A DNA stretch of 64,000 bases from CALANV01 sp036381615 (lineage in GTDB: Bacteria; Pseudomonadota; Alphaproteobacteria; CACIAM-22H2). The DNA is taken from assembly GCA_036381615.1 (NCBI GenBank), contig DASVCL010000001.1:1-64000 (forward strand), read 5' to 3'. Shown here in pieces: positions 16,654-26,080 of the stretch. The stretch's first letter is position 1, and each line of letters begins with the position of its first letter. The position numbers and the translations under genes were made by a program. Under the pieces are notes generated by a model. It made no database searches and was not told the DNA's origin. It was given only the letters and a program-made list of their open reading frames with translations.

Positions 16654-19600
16654 ATGTCCGGGGTACCTGCGCGCGCCTCGCGCATCGATCCGAGATTGGA
16701 GCGGCTGCTCGGCGCCGGCGTCGAACGGGCGGTGCGCCGTCGTGTGGAAGAAGTCGCGGCTATCGACGAGCTTGTCCGGAAGACCCTCCGGCCGCGCGAG
16801 CGCGGCTGGAGATACCGCTCCGCCGAAGAACGCTGCAAGCTCCGTGACGAGCTGTGGACCGGACTGTTCGTTCCGCAGACCTTCGGCGTCTATCTGCCGG
16901 GCAGAAGGGGTTACGCACGCCTTGCCGGATTTGCACGGGATACGCCCTATGTGTCGGTCCTGATCATCAGTGACGCAAGCCGGGCCGATCTGGCTGCAAA
17001 CGGTGCAATCGTCCGGGCGCAGGTCGGTGACGTATTCTCCGCGTTCATTCCCTTCGACGAGACCGTCGTACACCGGCTGGCGACAGATCCGTCGATCCGC
17101 TTCATCGAGATGGCACGACCCGTTCTGCCGACGCTTGATGTCGCCACGTCGGCGGCAAAGCTGCCGCAGTTGCGGGTCGCCAACCCGACCCTGACCGGGA
17201 CCGGGAGCATCGTCGGCGTGATCGACTACTGGATCGATTACCATCACCCCGCCCTCTGCCGTCCGCCGTCCGCCGGCGGCGACTGGGAGAGCCGTCTGGT
17301 CTCGTTGCTCGACCAGAACGCGACGGCCGTCGCCGGCGCAAGGGGAGCACCCCCGGCGCCCTGCGCGGTCGGGAGCTGTGCGCTGACCGGCGTCGAGTAT
17401 GCGCGCGCGGACATCAATGCGGCCATCGCCGCTTATCGGTTCGGTGCGACCGGCTTTCAGGCGTACGATCTCGTCCCCCACGGCGATCCGGCGACCATCC
17501 CGGATCACATGGAGCCGTTCGAGTCTCACGGTACGGCCGTTGCGGGATGCGCCGCCGGCAACGGGCTGACGCTCACGTCACTCGGGACAATCGTGCAGGG
17601 CCCGTTCGCCGGGGTGGCGCCTGGCGCCGACCTCATCTTCGCCAGCATTGCCGGGCATAACGAATTTGCGTTCGGCGAGACGGTCGACGTGATGCACGCG
17701 CTTTGCTACGTCTTCGATCGCGCCGGATCGCGACCCTGCGTCGCCGTCCTCGCGAACAGCGACAACCAGGGCGCCCATGACGGGTCGAGTGCGCTGGAGC
17801 AGGTCATCGACTCGCTGCTCCTTACCCCGGGCCGCGGCATCGTCCTTTCCGCCGGGAATGCCAACGTCGCGACCAGCGCGAGCGGCAATCCGTTGCGCAT
17901 GCATGCCGCCGGGCAGGTCGCACAAGCCGGCGCGAGCACGCCATTGACGCTGACGTATCTGAGGAATGCGGTGAATGCCGACGCCGTGGAGATCTGGTCC
18001 GAGAGCAGCGATACGTTTGCTGTCCGCGTGACGCCGCCGCCCATGCCGGGCGCCGTGCCGGCACCTGTCCTTGTGGAACCGGGACAATCGATTCCGGGCA
18101 CGGATGTCTATGACTCGGTTGCCGCGAGCATTGCCGTGCAGTCCGTCGTCAATGACGGGCGCAACGGCGACAATTGCATCGCGATCACGTTCGATGCCCC
18201 GGCAAATATCGGCATTCCGCGCGGCGACTGGAGGATCGAGCTGATCGGACGCACCATTATTGATGGCGGCTTTCACGCCTGGGTCGATCGCAACAACATG
18301 GGGTACGTAACGTGGGGCGGGGCCGCGGCCGGTGTCGACTCCATGACACTGGGGGTGCCGTCGACGGCGAATGCGGCAATCACGGTTGCGAACTGCCGGC
18401 CCGATACTTCTGCGGCACAGATTCATCCATCCAGTGGTCGCGGCCTGAGCCGGGACCTGCGCGAGAAACCGGAGCTTGCGGCCATCGGATCCGACGTCGA
18501 CTGCCCGGCAAAACACACGCCGCATCTGAACCTGCCGGGCAGGTACGAGTCCGTGACGGGCACCAGCTTTGCGGCGCCGCTCGTCGCCGGTGCGTGTGCG
18601 CTGCTGTTCCAATGCCGCGGTGCGGCCGCGACCTGGGCGGATCTCAGGCAGGCCCTGGTCGACAACGCGGACACCTCGCCGCTGCCGGCGGGTGTCGTGC
18701 ATGATCGCGCGTTCGGTTACGGCCTTCTCGATGTCAACGCTGCGTGTGCGCCGCCTCCGCCGCAATATGACGTTTCCATCGATCGTTCGCCGGGCGATGA
18801 CGGATCCGATCCGCTGGTCGACGAGGTCGTCTGGCTCAGCCCTGCCATCGAGATGTTGCCGGATCCGGCCGAATCGAGCGCCGGACCGGGGGCCTCCGTT
18901 TTCGTGGACGTCACCGTTCGAAATCGCGGCCGCGAGGAAATGCGGGGCGTCGTGGTCGAGATCTTCCATCGTCCGCCTGATACCAATCTCGAGATTCCGA
19001 CAGAGATCCGGCGCTGTGGTTGGCGTGCCGACGGCTTCTACGGATTTCCCGAATACGAGCAGGAAAGGCGGCGTCGTTACGCAATCGAAGGCAATGTCGC
19101 CCGGATCGGGTATCTACAGGCGGGGGAGCGATTGCGCGTCCGTTTTGTCTGGGTACGTCCAAATGACGGAGGGGATGCCGCGGTTCTCGCAATTGTCCGC
19201 CATCCCCATGATGATCCCGTCGGCGCGGAGGGTCGGCGCCGGATGGCCACCTCGATCAGGGCGTGCAACAATGCTGCCGTACGTCAGGAAATCCGGCTTT
19301 GCGCGAACGACGCCGAAAGAAACGGAACGGCCGCCTTCACCATTACGGGCTCCGACGGTACCGACGGCCTGATCGTCTGGACCGATGCGTCGGAATGCGA
19401 GTTCGCCTTGGATTTCCCCGCCCAGGCGCTGACGTGGCGCGATGCCGCCCTGAACGCGGCCGCCAGCAGATCGCGACCTTTGCTCGGCACCTCCGGTGCG
19501 GCCGATGATCCGCTGTCTCGGATGGAACGGGAAGTTCGGCAAGACGAAGTAACGGCGCTGACGGATATCCAAGGCGCGTCGCAGTTGGCGATCGCCGGCG

Positions 19601-19797
19601 GCAGCGTCCGCGTCGGTGCCAGCCGAGATATACGGCGCGGGACTCGACTCATCGTGCCGCGGCTGCGGGTGGTGCGCGGCGCGAGCTTCCGGGTGGATCT
19701 CAGCGCAAAGCCGTCGGGACGTGACGCCACGATCCATGTCGCCCACCTGTCGGGCGGGCGGCGTATCGGCGGCATCTCGGTGCACGTCGGCCGCTAG
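16654..19797 (+). CDS. S8 subtilisin-like serine protease, large multidomain
   Basis: This protein of about 1047 residues is a subtilase. The catalytic triad is Asp191 (GVIDYWID), His292 (SHGTAVAG) and Ser638 (VTGTSFAAP), with the oxyanion Asn402 in SAGN. About 235 residues separate Asn402 and Ser638, far more than usual, so a domain is inserted there. Some 350 residues after the catalytic domain form beta-rich modules (CARDB-like, about 725-850). No signal peptide is seen. The ATG at 16654 has GGGAGGGG 8 bp upstream; an ATG at 16609 is the alternative. It ends the radical-SAM cassette and overlaps the convergent fprA-like gene by 4 bp. Confidence 0.87.
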   Translation: MSGVPARASRIDPRLERLLGAGVERAVRRRVEEVAAIDELVRKTLRPRERGWRYRSAEERCKLRDELWTGLFVPQTFGVYLPGRRGYARLAGFARDTPYVSVLIISDASRADLAANGAIVRAQVGDVFSAFIPFDETVVHRLATDPSIRFIEMARPVLPTLDVATSAAKLPQLRVANPTLTGTGSIVGVIDYWIDYHHPALCRPPSAGGDWESRLVSLLDQNATAVAGARGAPPAPCAVGSCALTGVEYARADINAAIAAYRFGATGFQAYDLVPHGDPATIPDHMEPFESHGTAVAGCAAGNGLTLTSLGTIVQGPFAGVAPGADLIFASIAGHNEFAFGETVDVMHALCYVFDRAGSRPCVAVLANSDNQGAHDGSSALEQVIDSLLLTPGRGIVLSAGNANVATSASGNPLRMHAAGQVAQAGASTPLTLTYLRNAVNADAVEIWSESSDTFAVRVTPPPMPGAVPAPVLVEPGQSIPGTDVYDSVAASIAVQSVVNDGRNGDNCIAITFDAPANIGIPRGDWRIELIGRTIIDGGFHAWVDRNNMGYVTWGGAAAGVDSMTLGVPSTANAAITVANCRPDTSAAQIHPSSGRGLSRDLREKPELAAIGSDVDCPAKHTPHLNLPGRYESVTGTSFAAPLVAGACALLFQCRGAAATWADLRQALVDNADTSPLPAGVVHDRAFGYGLLDVNAACAPPPPQYDVSIDRSPGDDGSDPLVDEVVWLSPAIEMLPDPAESSAGPGASVFVDVTVRNRGREEMRGVVVEIFHRPPDTNLEIPTEIRRCGWRADGFYGFPEYEQERRRRYAIEGNVARIGYLQAGERLRVRFVWVRPNDGGDAAVLAIVRHPHDDPVGAEGRRRMATSIRACNNAAVRQEIRLCANDAERNGTAAFTITGSDGTDGLIVWTDASECEFALDFPAQALTWRDAALNAAASRSRPLLGTSGAADDPLSRMEREVRQDEVTALTDIQGASQLAIAGGSVRVGASRDIRRGTRLIVPRLRVVRGASFRVDLSAKPSGRDATIHVAHLSGGRRIGGISVHVGR

Positions 19798-21083
19798 GGC
19801 GTCAGGGTTTCCCTGTCAGCGGCGCCGGCGTGCCGCAGCATCTCGGCGATATCGCGGAACTTGCGGCGGACTCGACCTTGCTTGGCTCGCGCGATTTCCT
19901 GTGCGTCGATCGCCTGCCAGCCGGCCCAGTTGACCGGCGACAAACCGCGCCGGCGGATCAGCGCAGCGAGCCCCTGTCGCCCGGGCCGCCCGGCAGGTTC
20001 CACCTCGTGCACGAGGCGTTGCGCCACCGCATGCGATTCGGTGCGATTGGTCGGGATGGTGCCGGATGGACCCCGCTTGGCCCAACCGACGACGTAAAGC
20101 CCCTCGGCAATGCGGCCGTCGACGTTTGGGATCACGCCGTTCTCCGCCACGCATGAGCCGCAGGCCAATGCGCCGTAGCCGATGCATGACACGACCAGGT
20201 CTGCCGGCAGTGTGACGAATTCGCATTCATCCGGCGACGTTCCCTGTGCCGGCACCGTCCTGCGAAAGGCAACGCCGGTCGCACGGTCGTCGCCGACGAT
20301 CCGCTCGGGGCGAAGGCCGAAACGAAAACGGATACGGACGGGCCTGTCGGCAGTACCGGCGGAAAACTTCCGCAGCACATCGAGGGTGGGGCTGCTTACG
20401 TCGCCGGGCAATTCGTCTGCGTCGACGAGAGGTGCCGCGCGCGCAAGCGTGCCGAGCTCAGCCAGTTCGGCTGGCGAGAACCGCGCATCGGCGGCGCCAC
20501 GGCGACCCACGATCCAGATCGTGTCGAGCGGCGCCGACGCAATGGTTGCTTCGACGACCGGGTCGAGGTCTGAGCGCGCCATCTCGTCGGGAGTCTTGGC
20601 CAGCACGCGCGCGACGTCGATCGCGACATTGCCGTTGCCGATGATGACGACCGACCGCACGTGATCGAGTTTCGGGGCGAGACCGCAATGAGCCGGAATA
20701 CCGTTGTACCAGCCGACGAATGCTGCGGAGCCGTAGACGCCCGGGAGATCCTCGCCGGGAATTCCGAGGCGCCGGTCGCTGAGGGCGCCGGTTGCGATGA
20801 CGACGGCATCGTACGTTGCCCGGATTTCCTCGAGGCTGAGGTCGCGCCCGATCTCGATATTGCCCCAGAACGCAAGCTCAGGCCGTTGGAACAGGCGTTC
20901 GAACACGCGCGTCACGCCTTTGGTGCCCTGGTGGTCCGGGGCGACGCCGGCGCGCACGAGCCCAAACGGGGTGGGGAGCTTTTCGATGATGTCGATCTCG
21001 GCGCCGGGCGCGTCCCGGAGCAGGCGGTCGGCACAATAGAGCCCTGCCGGACCCGCGCCGATAATGGCGACCGACAACGGCAT
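19794..21083 (-). CDS. FprA-type ferredoxin/flavodoxin-NADP+ reductase
   Basis: This 429-residue flavoenzyme belongs to the adrenodoxin-reductase/FprA family. The FAD Rossmann motif GAGPAGLYCA is at residues 9-18, with the family segment TPFGLVRAGVAPDHQ near 38-52. The NADP domain carries GNGNVAIDVARVL, and GWAKRGPSGTIPTNR lies near the C-terminus. Such enzymes pass electrons from NADPH to ferredoxin or flavodoxin. It is the third gene of the boxC-boxB transcription unit, 38 bp after boxB, where a reductase for the BoxB epoxidase is expected. This is not BoxA: the polyferredoxin domain is missing. Confidence 0.9.
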   Translation of the reverse strand: MPLSVAIIGAGPAGLYCADRLLRDAPGAEIDIIEKLPTPFGLVRAGVAPDHQGTKGVTRVFERLFQRPELAFWGNIEIGRDLSLEEIRATYDAVVIATGALSDRRLGIPGEDLPGVYGSAAFVGWYNGIPAHCGLAPKLDHVRSVVIIGNGNVAIDVARVLAKTPDEMARSDLDPVVEATIASAPLDTIWIVGRRGAADARFSPAELAELGTLARAAPLVDADELPGDVSSPTLDVLRKFSAGTADRPVRIRFRFGLRPERIVGDDRATGVAFRRTVPAQGTSPDECEFVTLPADLVVSCIGYGALACGSCVAENGVIPNVDGRIAEGLYVVGWAKRGPSGTIPTNRTESHAVAQRLVHEVEPAGRPGRQGLAALIRRRGLSPVNWAGWQAIDAQEIARAKQGRVRRKFRDIAEMLRHAGAADRETLTP

Positions 21084-21121
21084 CGCGGTGACTCAGGCCT
21101 TCCGTGCGGGTAGAGCGGCCT

Positions 21122-22546
21122 CTATTTGAGGCGGACGTACTCGTAGTCGACCGGCAGGTTGTTGATGCCGCGGTCGGGCGGGGCGATCCACGCCGCAATC
21201 TTGCCGGGCTCACGCACGGGCTGCATCAAGCTTGCCACGAAGGCGCGATCGGCTTCGGTCGGGATCCATTCGTCGGCATGCTTCGCCCAGGTTGCGGCGT
21301 CGATCGGACGGCCCTGCGGGTCGAAATGCAGGCCGGCCCACTGGCCGAGCGAGCGGCGGAAGCGGACGCTCGGCAGCGTAAAGCGGAAATCATGGCCCGC
21401 CTTCTCGATCATCCGGTTCCAGCGCTTGAGGCCGATCTCGCAGTCGCGGGTATAGGCGCCGCGCACGACCTCGTTGAGGGCGCTGCGCATCGGCACGGCC
21501 TCGTTCCGGATCTTGCCGTCGGGGCCGACGACGTCCATCGTCATCGTCGCGTCGGTCAGACGATGGTCGTCATACGTTTCTTCATCCGGCCGGCCCTTGA
21601 GGCCGCTCGCGAAATAGCTGGCGGCGTTGGAAGAGACCTCGGCGCCGAACAGATCGAGGGCCGAGCTGAACCAGAAGTTCATGTAACGCTGTATCGTCGG
21701 CAGGTCGATCCCGCCCGCGGCACGGATCGTCGCCGGGTCATCGGTCTTGAGCTCGTTCATCAGCTCGAGCGTGCGCTTTACGACGCGGCCGATTCCGGTC
21801 TCGCCGACGAACATATGATGCGCCTCTTCCGTCAGCATGAAGCGGCAGGTGCGTGACAGCGGGTCGAAAGCGCTCTCGGCGAGGCATTTGAGCTGATACT
21901 TGCCGTCACGATCGGTGAAATAGGTGAACATGAAGAAGCTGAGCCAATCGTCGATCGGCTCGTTGAACGTCGAAAGGATGCGCGGTTTTTCGACGTCGCC
22001 GGAATGCCGGGCGAGAAGCTCCTCGGCCTCCTCGCGTCCGTCACGACCGAAATAGGCGTGGAGGAGATAAACCATCGCCCAAAGATGCCGGCCTTCCTCG
22101 ACGTTCACCTGGAAGAGGTTGCGCAGGTCGTAGAGCGAGGGGCAGGTGTGGCCGAGGCGCCGCTGCTGCTCGACCGAAGCGGGTTCGGTGTCGCCCTGCG
22201 TGACGATGAGGCGGCGCAGCGTGGTCCGGTACTCGCCGGGCACCTGCTGCCAGACAGGCTCGCCCATATGGTCGCCGAAGCCGATACGGCGGTCGGCAAC
22301 CGGGTCGGCGAGAAAGATGCCCCAGCGATACTCGGGCATGACCACCATGCCGTAGGTCGCCCACCCCTTGGCGTCGACCGATGTCGCCGTGCGCAGATAC
22401 ACGTCGGCGGTCTGGAACCCCTCAGGACCCATTTCCCGCCACCAGTCGAGGAAGCGCGGCTGCCAGTGCTCGAGTGCCCGCTGCAGGGTGCGGTTCCCGG
22501 CAAGATCGACGTTGTTGGGGATGCGCTCGTGATAGTTGATCGACAT
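21122..22546 (-). CDS. boxB: Benzoyl-CoA 2,3-epoxidase subunit BoxB
   Basis: This 474-residue di-iron monooxygenase converts benzoyl-CoA to 2,3-epoxybenzoyl-CoA in aerobic benzoate breakdown. Full length matches the family. The iron ligands fall at Glu121, Glu151/His154 (EEGRH), Asp212 and Glu241/His244 (TEEAHH), one residue offset from the ligands I recall for Azoarcus BoxB. It starts 3 bp after the boxC stop and is followed by the fprA-type reductase. BoxB needs an external reductase, normally BoxA, which is absent from this island. Confidence 0.96.
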   Translation of the reverse strand: MSINYHERIPNNVDLAGNRTLQRALEHWQPRFLDWWREMGPEGFQTADVYLRTATSVDAKGWATYGMVVMPEYRWGIFLADPVADRRIGFGDHMGEPVWQQVPGEYRTTLRRLIVTQGDTEPASVEQQRRLGHTCPSLYDLRNLFQVNVEEGRHLWAMVYLLHAYFGRDGREEAEELLARHSGDVEKPRILSTFNEPIDDWLSFFMFTYFTDRDGKYQLKCLAESAFDPLSRTCRFMLTEEAHHMFVGETGIGRVVKRTLELMNELKTDDPATIRAAGGIDLPTIQRYMNFWFSSALDLFGAEVSSNAASYFASGLKGRPDEETYDDHRLTDATMTMDVVGPDGKIRNEAVPMRSALNEVVRGAYTRDCEIGLKRWNRMIEKAGHDFRFTLPSVRFRRSLGQWAGLHFDPQGRPIDAATWAKHADEWIPTEADRAFVASLMQPVREPGKIAAWIAPPDRGINNLPVDYEYVRLK

Positions 22547-22549
22547 GGC

Positions 22550-24190
22550 TCAGATCCTCTCCCAATCGAAGTTCGCGCGCTTCCCCGTGCCGTAGACCTT
22601 GAGCGCGCCCTCTTCTCCGACAGCGTTCGGCCGCGAGAACACCCAGTTCTGCCAGGCCGTCAGGCGGCCGAAAATCTTGGTTGTCGCATTCTCGTCGCCG
22701 GCGAAGCGCAAGCTTGCCTCGAGGCCGGTGAGCGCATCCGGCGACATCGCCGCGCGCTCCTCGATGGCAAGGCGGATCTCGTCCTCCCAGTCGAGATCGT
22801 CCGGCGCCACGGTAATGAGACCGAGCGCCGCGGCCGCCTTTGCGTCGAGCGCCTGCCCGATGGCGGCGCGCGCCGCCTGGAGCGCCGTGTCATCGCCCAG
22901 GAAGCGCACGGCGAGCCGCGACTGGCCGTTGGGCATCGTGTAGAGTTCGTTCATCGGACCCAGCGCGACGCGCGGGCTCTCCGCCGGAACTTCCGTGTCA
23001 TCGAGCATGTAGCTGCGGTCGGCCGCGAGGGCGAACTCGAACAACGTGCCGACGAAGGCCGAGCCGCGATCGATGATCGCAAACAGGCTGCGTGAGGAGA
23101 GATCGAGCCGCTGGAAATCCCGCCGCAGCCAGCCGATCGTCTCGTTGACGAACCAATGGGCCCGGTGCTGTGCGAGGCTCTCGTCATAGGCGGCGACGAG
23201 CGCGCCGTCCCCCGATGTCCTGAACAACCACAGTCCGATGGTCGGTTCGTTGACGCGCAGCATCAGGATCGCGTCGTCGAGTTCGCGGGCAAGCCGCAGC
23301 GGCCACCACTGAGCCCCCTGCGCGACGATGTCGTCGATCGACGTGGGCGGCGGCTCCGTCGGTGCCTTGACGAGGAATGTCGCCGTGCGCCCCATGCGGT
23401 CGAGCGAGATTTCCAGCGTCGAATAAACGATACGATCGTTTTCAATGCGTCGCTCGAGAGGCGTGAGCGTCACGCCCGCCGCCTTGTCCGGTCGGCTGCT
23501 CGTCGCGGCGAGCGCTTCGGCGCGACGCTGCACGAGCTCGGGAAATTGGTTTGGCGTCGCGATATGGTCAACGAGGCGCCATTGCTTCGCGCGTTCCGCG
23601 CGCACTCCGTCCGCATTGGTGCAGAACAGGTCGGCAAGGTCGCGCCGCACCTTTCGTTTGTCGACGAGTCGCGTCAGGCCACCCGTGCCGGGCAGCACGC
23701 CGAGCAGCGGCACCTCCGGCAGACTCACGGTCGACGAGCGGTCGTCGACCATCAGGATCTCGTCGCAGGCAAGCGCGATCTCATAACCGCCCCCGGCCGT
23801 CGTGCCGTTGAGCGCGGCGATGAAGCGCAGGCCCGAGTGCTTGCTCGAGTCCTCCATGCCGCAGCGGGTCTCGTTGGTGAACTTGCAGAAATTGACCTTC
23901 CACCCGTGGCTCGACAGGCCGAGCATGTAGATGTTGGCGCCCGCGCAGAACATGCGCTCCTTGCCCGAGGTGAGCACGACGGTCTTGACCGTCGGGTGCT
24001 CGAAGCGGATGCGGTTGATCGCGTCGTACAGCTCGATATCGACGCCGAGATCATAGGAATTGAGCTTCAGCCGGTATCCGGGCTGGATCGTCGCATCTTC
24101 GCGTACGTCGAGCACCAGCGTGGCGACGGGGCCGTCCACGTGCATGCGCCAATGCGCGTACCGCTCGGGATGGGTGTCGAACTTGATCAT
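22550..24190 (-). CDS. boxC: 2,3-epoxybenzoyl-CoA dihydrolase BoxC
   Basis: This 546-residue crotonase-superfamily enzyme opens the epoxybenzoyl-CoA ring hydrolytically to 3,4-dehydroadipyl-CoA semialdehyde and formate. An N-terminal crotonase fold carries ERMFCAGANIYMLG and a GTTAGGGYEIALACD oxyanion-hole loop, and a second degenerate crotonase half follows, as is usual for BoxC. It is the first gene of the minus-strand box operon and is divergent from bclA, with TGCA-type sites in the 205-bp gap. Confidence 0.96.
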   Translation of the reverse strand: MIKFDTHPERYAHWRMHVDGPVATLVLDVREDATIQPGYRLKLNSYDLGVDIELYDAINRIRFEHPTVKTVVLTSGKERMFCAGANIYMLGLSSHGWKVNFCKFTNETRCGMEDSSKHSGLRFIAALNGTTAGGGYEIALACDEILMVDDRSSTVSLPEVPLLGVLPGTGGLTRLVDKRKVRRDLADLFCTNADGVRAERAKQWRLVDHIATPNQFPELVQRRAEALAATSSRPDKAAGVTLTPLERRIENDRIVYSTLEISLDRMGRTATFLVKAPTEPPPTSIDDIVAQGAQWWPLRLARELDDAILMLRVNEPTIGLWLFRTSGDGALVAAYDESLAQHRAHWFVNETIGWLRRDFQRLDLSSRSLFAIIDRGSAFVGTLFEFALAADRSYMLDDTEVPAESPRVALGPMNELYTMPNGQSRLAVRFLGDDTALQAARAAIGQALDAKAAAALGLITVAPDDLDWEDEIRLAIEERAAMSPDALTGLEASLRFAGDENATTKIFGRLTAWQNWVFSRPNAVGEEGALKVYGTGKRANFDWERI

Positions 24191-24234
24191 GCGCCCTGTG
24201 CCTCTCGGATGGATTCAGGGTCGTTCCGCTTTCA

Positions 24235-24248
24235 TGCAAAATAATGCA
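24235..24248. promoter_or_regulatory. Candidate BoxR operator (TGCA-N6-TGCA), boxC/bclA intergenic region
   Basis: TGCA-AAATAA-TGCA lies 45 bp before the boxC start and about 150 bp before bclA. A further inverted repeat GCAA-N8-TTGC sits at about 24270. BzdR/BoxR regulators are known to use TGCA repeats, and a boxR gene lies in this island. Confidence 0.6.
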
Positions 24249-24395
24249 TATGAAGGCTGACGCAAGTAATAAGTTGCATAATTTCGTCGCCAAAATCGCC
24301 GCTGCGTGCTAAGTTGTGCGCAAGAGCACCCGATCGCCGCAGTGCGCGGACCCCTGGCCGGGGTCGATAACAAGGGTGCGGGGAGGGATCGATTC

Positions 24396-25973
24396 ATGCA
24401 GGACAACACCGTCAGCCTCGACGCTTCGAAGAGTCCGACGGAGCTGCGCTATGCGCCCCGCTTCAACGTTGCCGTGCCCTTCATCGACCGGCATTTGGCC
24501 GAAGGACGGGGCGACAAGATCGCCATCCGCACGGCGCGCGGCGATGTGAGCTACGCGGAACTTGCAGCCAACGTGAACCGCTGCGGCAATGTGCTGACCG
24601 CGCTCGGTATCGCGCGTGGCGATCGCGTGCTGATGGTGGTCAAGGACTGCCCCGAATTCTTCTATCTGTTCTGGGGAGCCATCAAGGCGGGCATCATACC
24701 GGTGCCGCTCAATACGCTTCTGCGCCGGGCCGACTACGAGTTCATGATCGCCGATTCGGGCTGCGCTGGCCTCGTCTACTCGCCCGAATTTGCACCGGAG
24801 GTCGAGGCGGCCCTCACCAGGCACCGGCCGCCGCATGTGCTGCGCACCGAGGGCGACGACGGCCTGCAGGCGCGCATGGCGCAGGCTTCGGCAGTGCTGC
24901 AGCCGGCGCCGGCGACGGCCGAAAGCGACTGCTTCTGGCTCTACTCGTCGGGATCGACCGGGCGGCCCAAGGGCGCCGTGCATTTGCACCGCGACATGGT
25001 CGTCACCAGCCAGTACTACGGCGTCGAGACGCTCGGCGCACGCGCAGACGATGTGTTCTTCTCGGCCGCCAAGCTGTTCTTCGCCTACGGGCTCGGCAAC
25101 GCGATGACGTTTCCGCTGTGGGTCGGCGGCACGGCCGTCTTGAGCGATGCGCGGCCGACTCCGCAGTCGACATTCGATGTGATCGAGCGGTTCAGGCCGA
25201 CACTGTATTTCGGCGTTCCGACGCTCTATGCGGCGCAGCTCCAGGCGCTCGAGCGGGAGAAGCGGGATCTGTCGTCGATACGTCTATGCGTGTCGGCTGG
25301 CGAGGCACTGCCCGCCGACATCCTGCGGCGCTGGCGCGAGCGCACCGGCAAGCCGATCCTCGACGGCATCGGCTCGACCGAAGCTTTGCACATCTTCATT
25401 TCCAATACCGAACGGGACATCAAGCCCGGGGCGAGCGGCCGGGTCGTACCCGGCTATCGTGCGCGCATCGTCGATGAGCACGGCAACGAGGTTGAAACGG
25501 GCGAGAGCGGGCAGCTCATGATCGCCGGCGACTCGACGGCAAAATACTACTGGAACAATCCCGAACGGACGGCGCGGACCATGGTCGGGGGCTGGCTCAA
25601 TACGGGCGATACCTATTACCGCGACGCGGACGGTTACTATTATTACTGCGGCCGCAGTGACGACATGTTGAAGGTCGGCGGCATCTGGTGCTCGCCGTTC
25701 GAAATCGAGGCGAAGCTCGTCGAGCATCCCAAGGTGCTCGAGGCCGCCATCGTCGGTCACGCGGACAGCGACGGGCTGATCAAGCCCGCCGCCTATATCG
25801 TGCTCAAGGACGCGAAGGATGCCGGTGACGCATTGGCCGGGGAGCTCATGCAGCACTGCAAGGCAGGTCTCGCGCCCTACAAGTATCCGCGCTGGATCAA
25901 CTTCGTTTCGGAACTGCCGAAGACGGCCACCGGAAAGATCCAGCGGTTCAAGCTGCGCGATCGCGCCGTGTGA
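24396..25973 (+). CDS. bclA: Benzoate-CoA ligase
   Basis: This 525-residue ANL-family enzyme activates benzoate with ATP and CoA to benzoyl-CoA, the entry step of the box pathway. The P-loop YSSGSTGRPKGAVH, the GSTEALHIF motif and the C-terminal hinge and Lys segment ATGKIQRFKLR are all present. The start has GGGAGGG 8 bp upstream; the frame is open further upstream but without a ribosome site. It is divergent from boxCB and followed by a benzoate-type ABC importer in the same direction. Confidence 0.95.
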   Translation: MQDNTVSLDASKSPTELRYAPRFNVAVPFIDRHLAEGRGDKIAIRTARGDVSYAELAANVNRCGNVLTALGIARGDRVLMVVKDCPEFFYLFWGAIKAGIIPVPLNTLLRRADYEFMIADSGCAGLVYSPEFAPEVEAALTRHRPPHVLRTEGDDGLQARMAQASAVLQPAPATAESDCFWLYSSGSTGRPKGAVHLHRDMVVTSQYYGVETLGARADDVFFSAAKLFFAYGLGNAMTFPLWVGGTAVLSDARPTPQSTFDVIERFRPTLYFGVPTLYAAQLQALEREKRDLSSIRLCVSAGEALPADILRRWRERTGKPILDGIGSTEALHIFISNTERDIKPGASGRVVPGYRARIVDEHGNEVETGESGQLMIAGDSTAKYYWNNPERTARTMVGGWLNTGDTYYRDADGYYYYCGRSDDMLKVGGIWCSPFEIEAKLVEHPKVLEAAIVGHADSDGLIKPAAYIVLKDAKDAGDALAGELMQHCKAGLAPYKYPRWINFVSELPKTATGKIQRFKLRDRAV

Positions 25974-26080
25974 CGGGTCTCATCACAATTTGGCCGTGCT
26001 TCGACACCGGTACACGGCATGGCTACAATCATCATCAATCAGATCAACACGCTTCACGTCCAGAAAGCAGGGAGAGAAAC

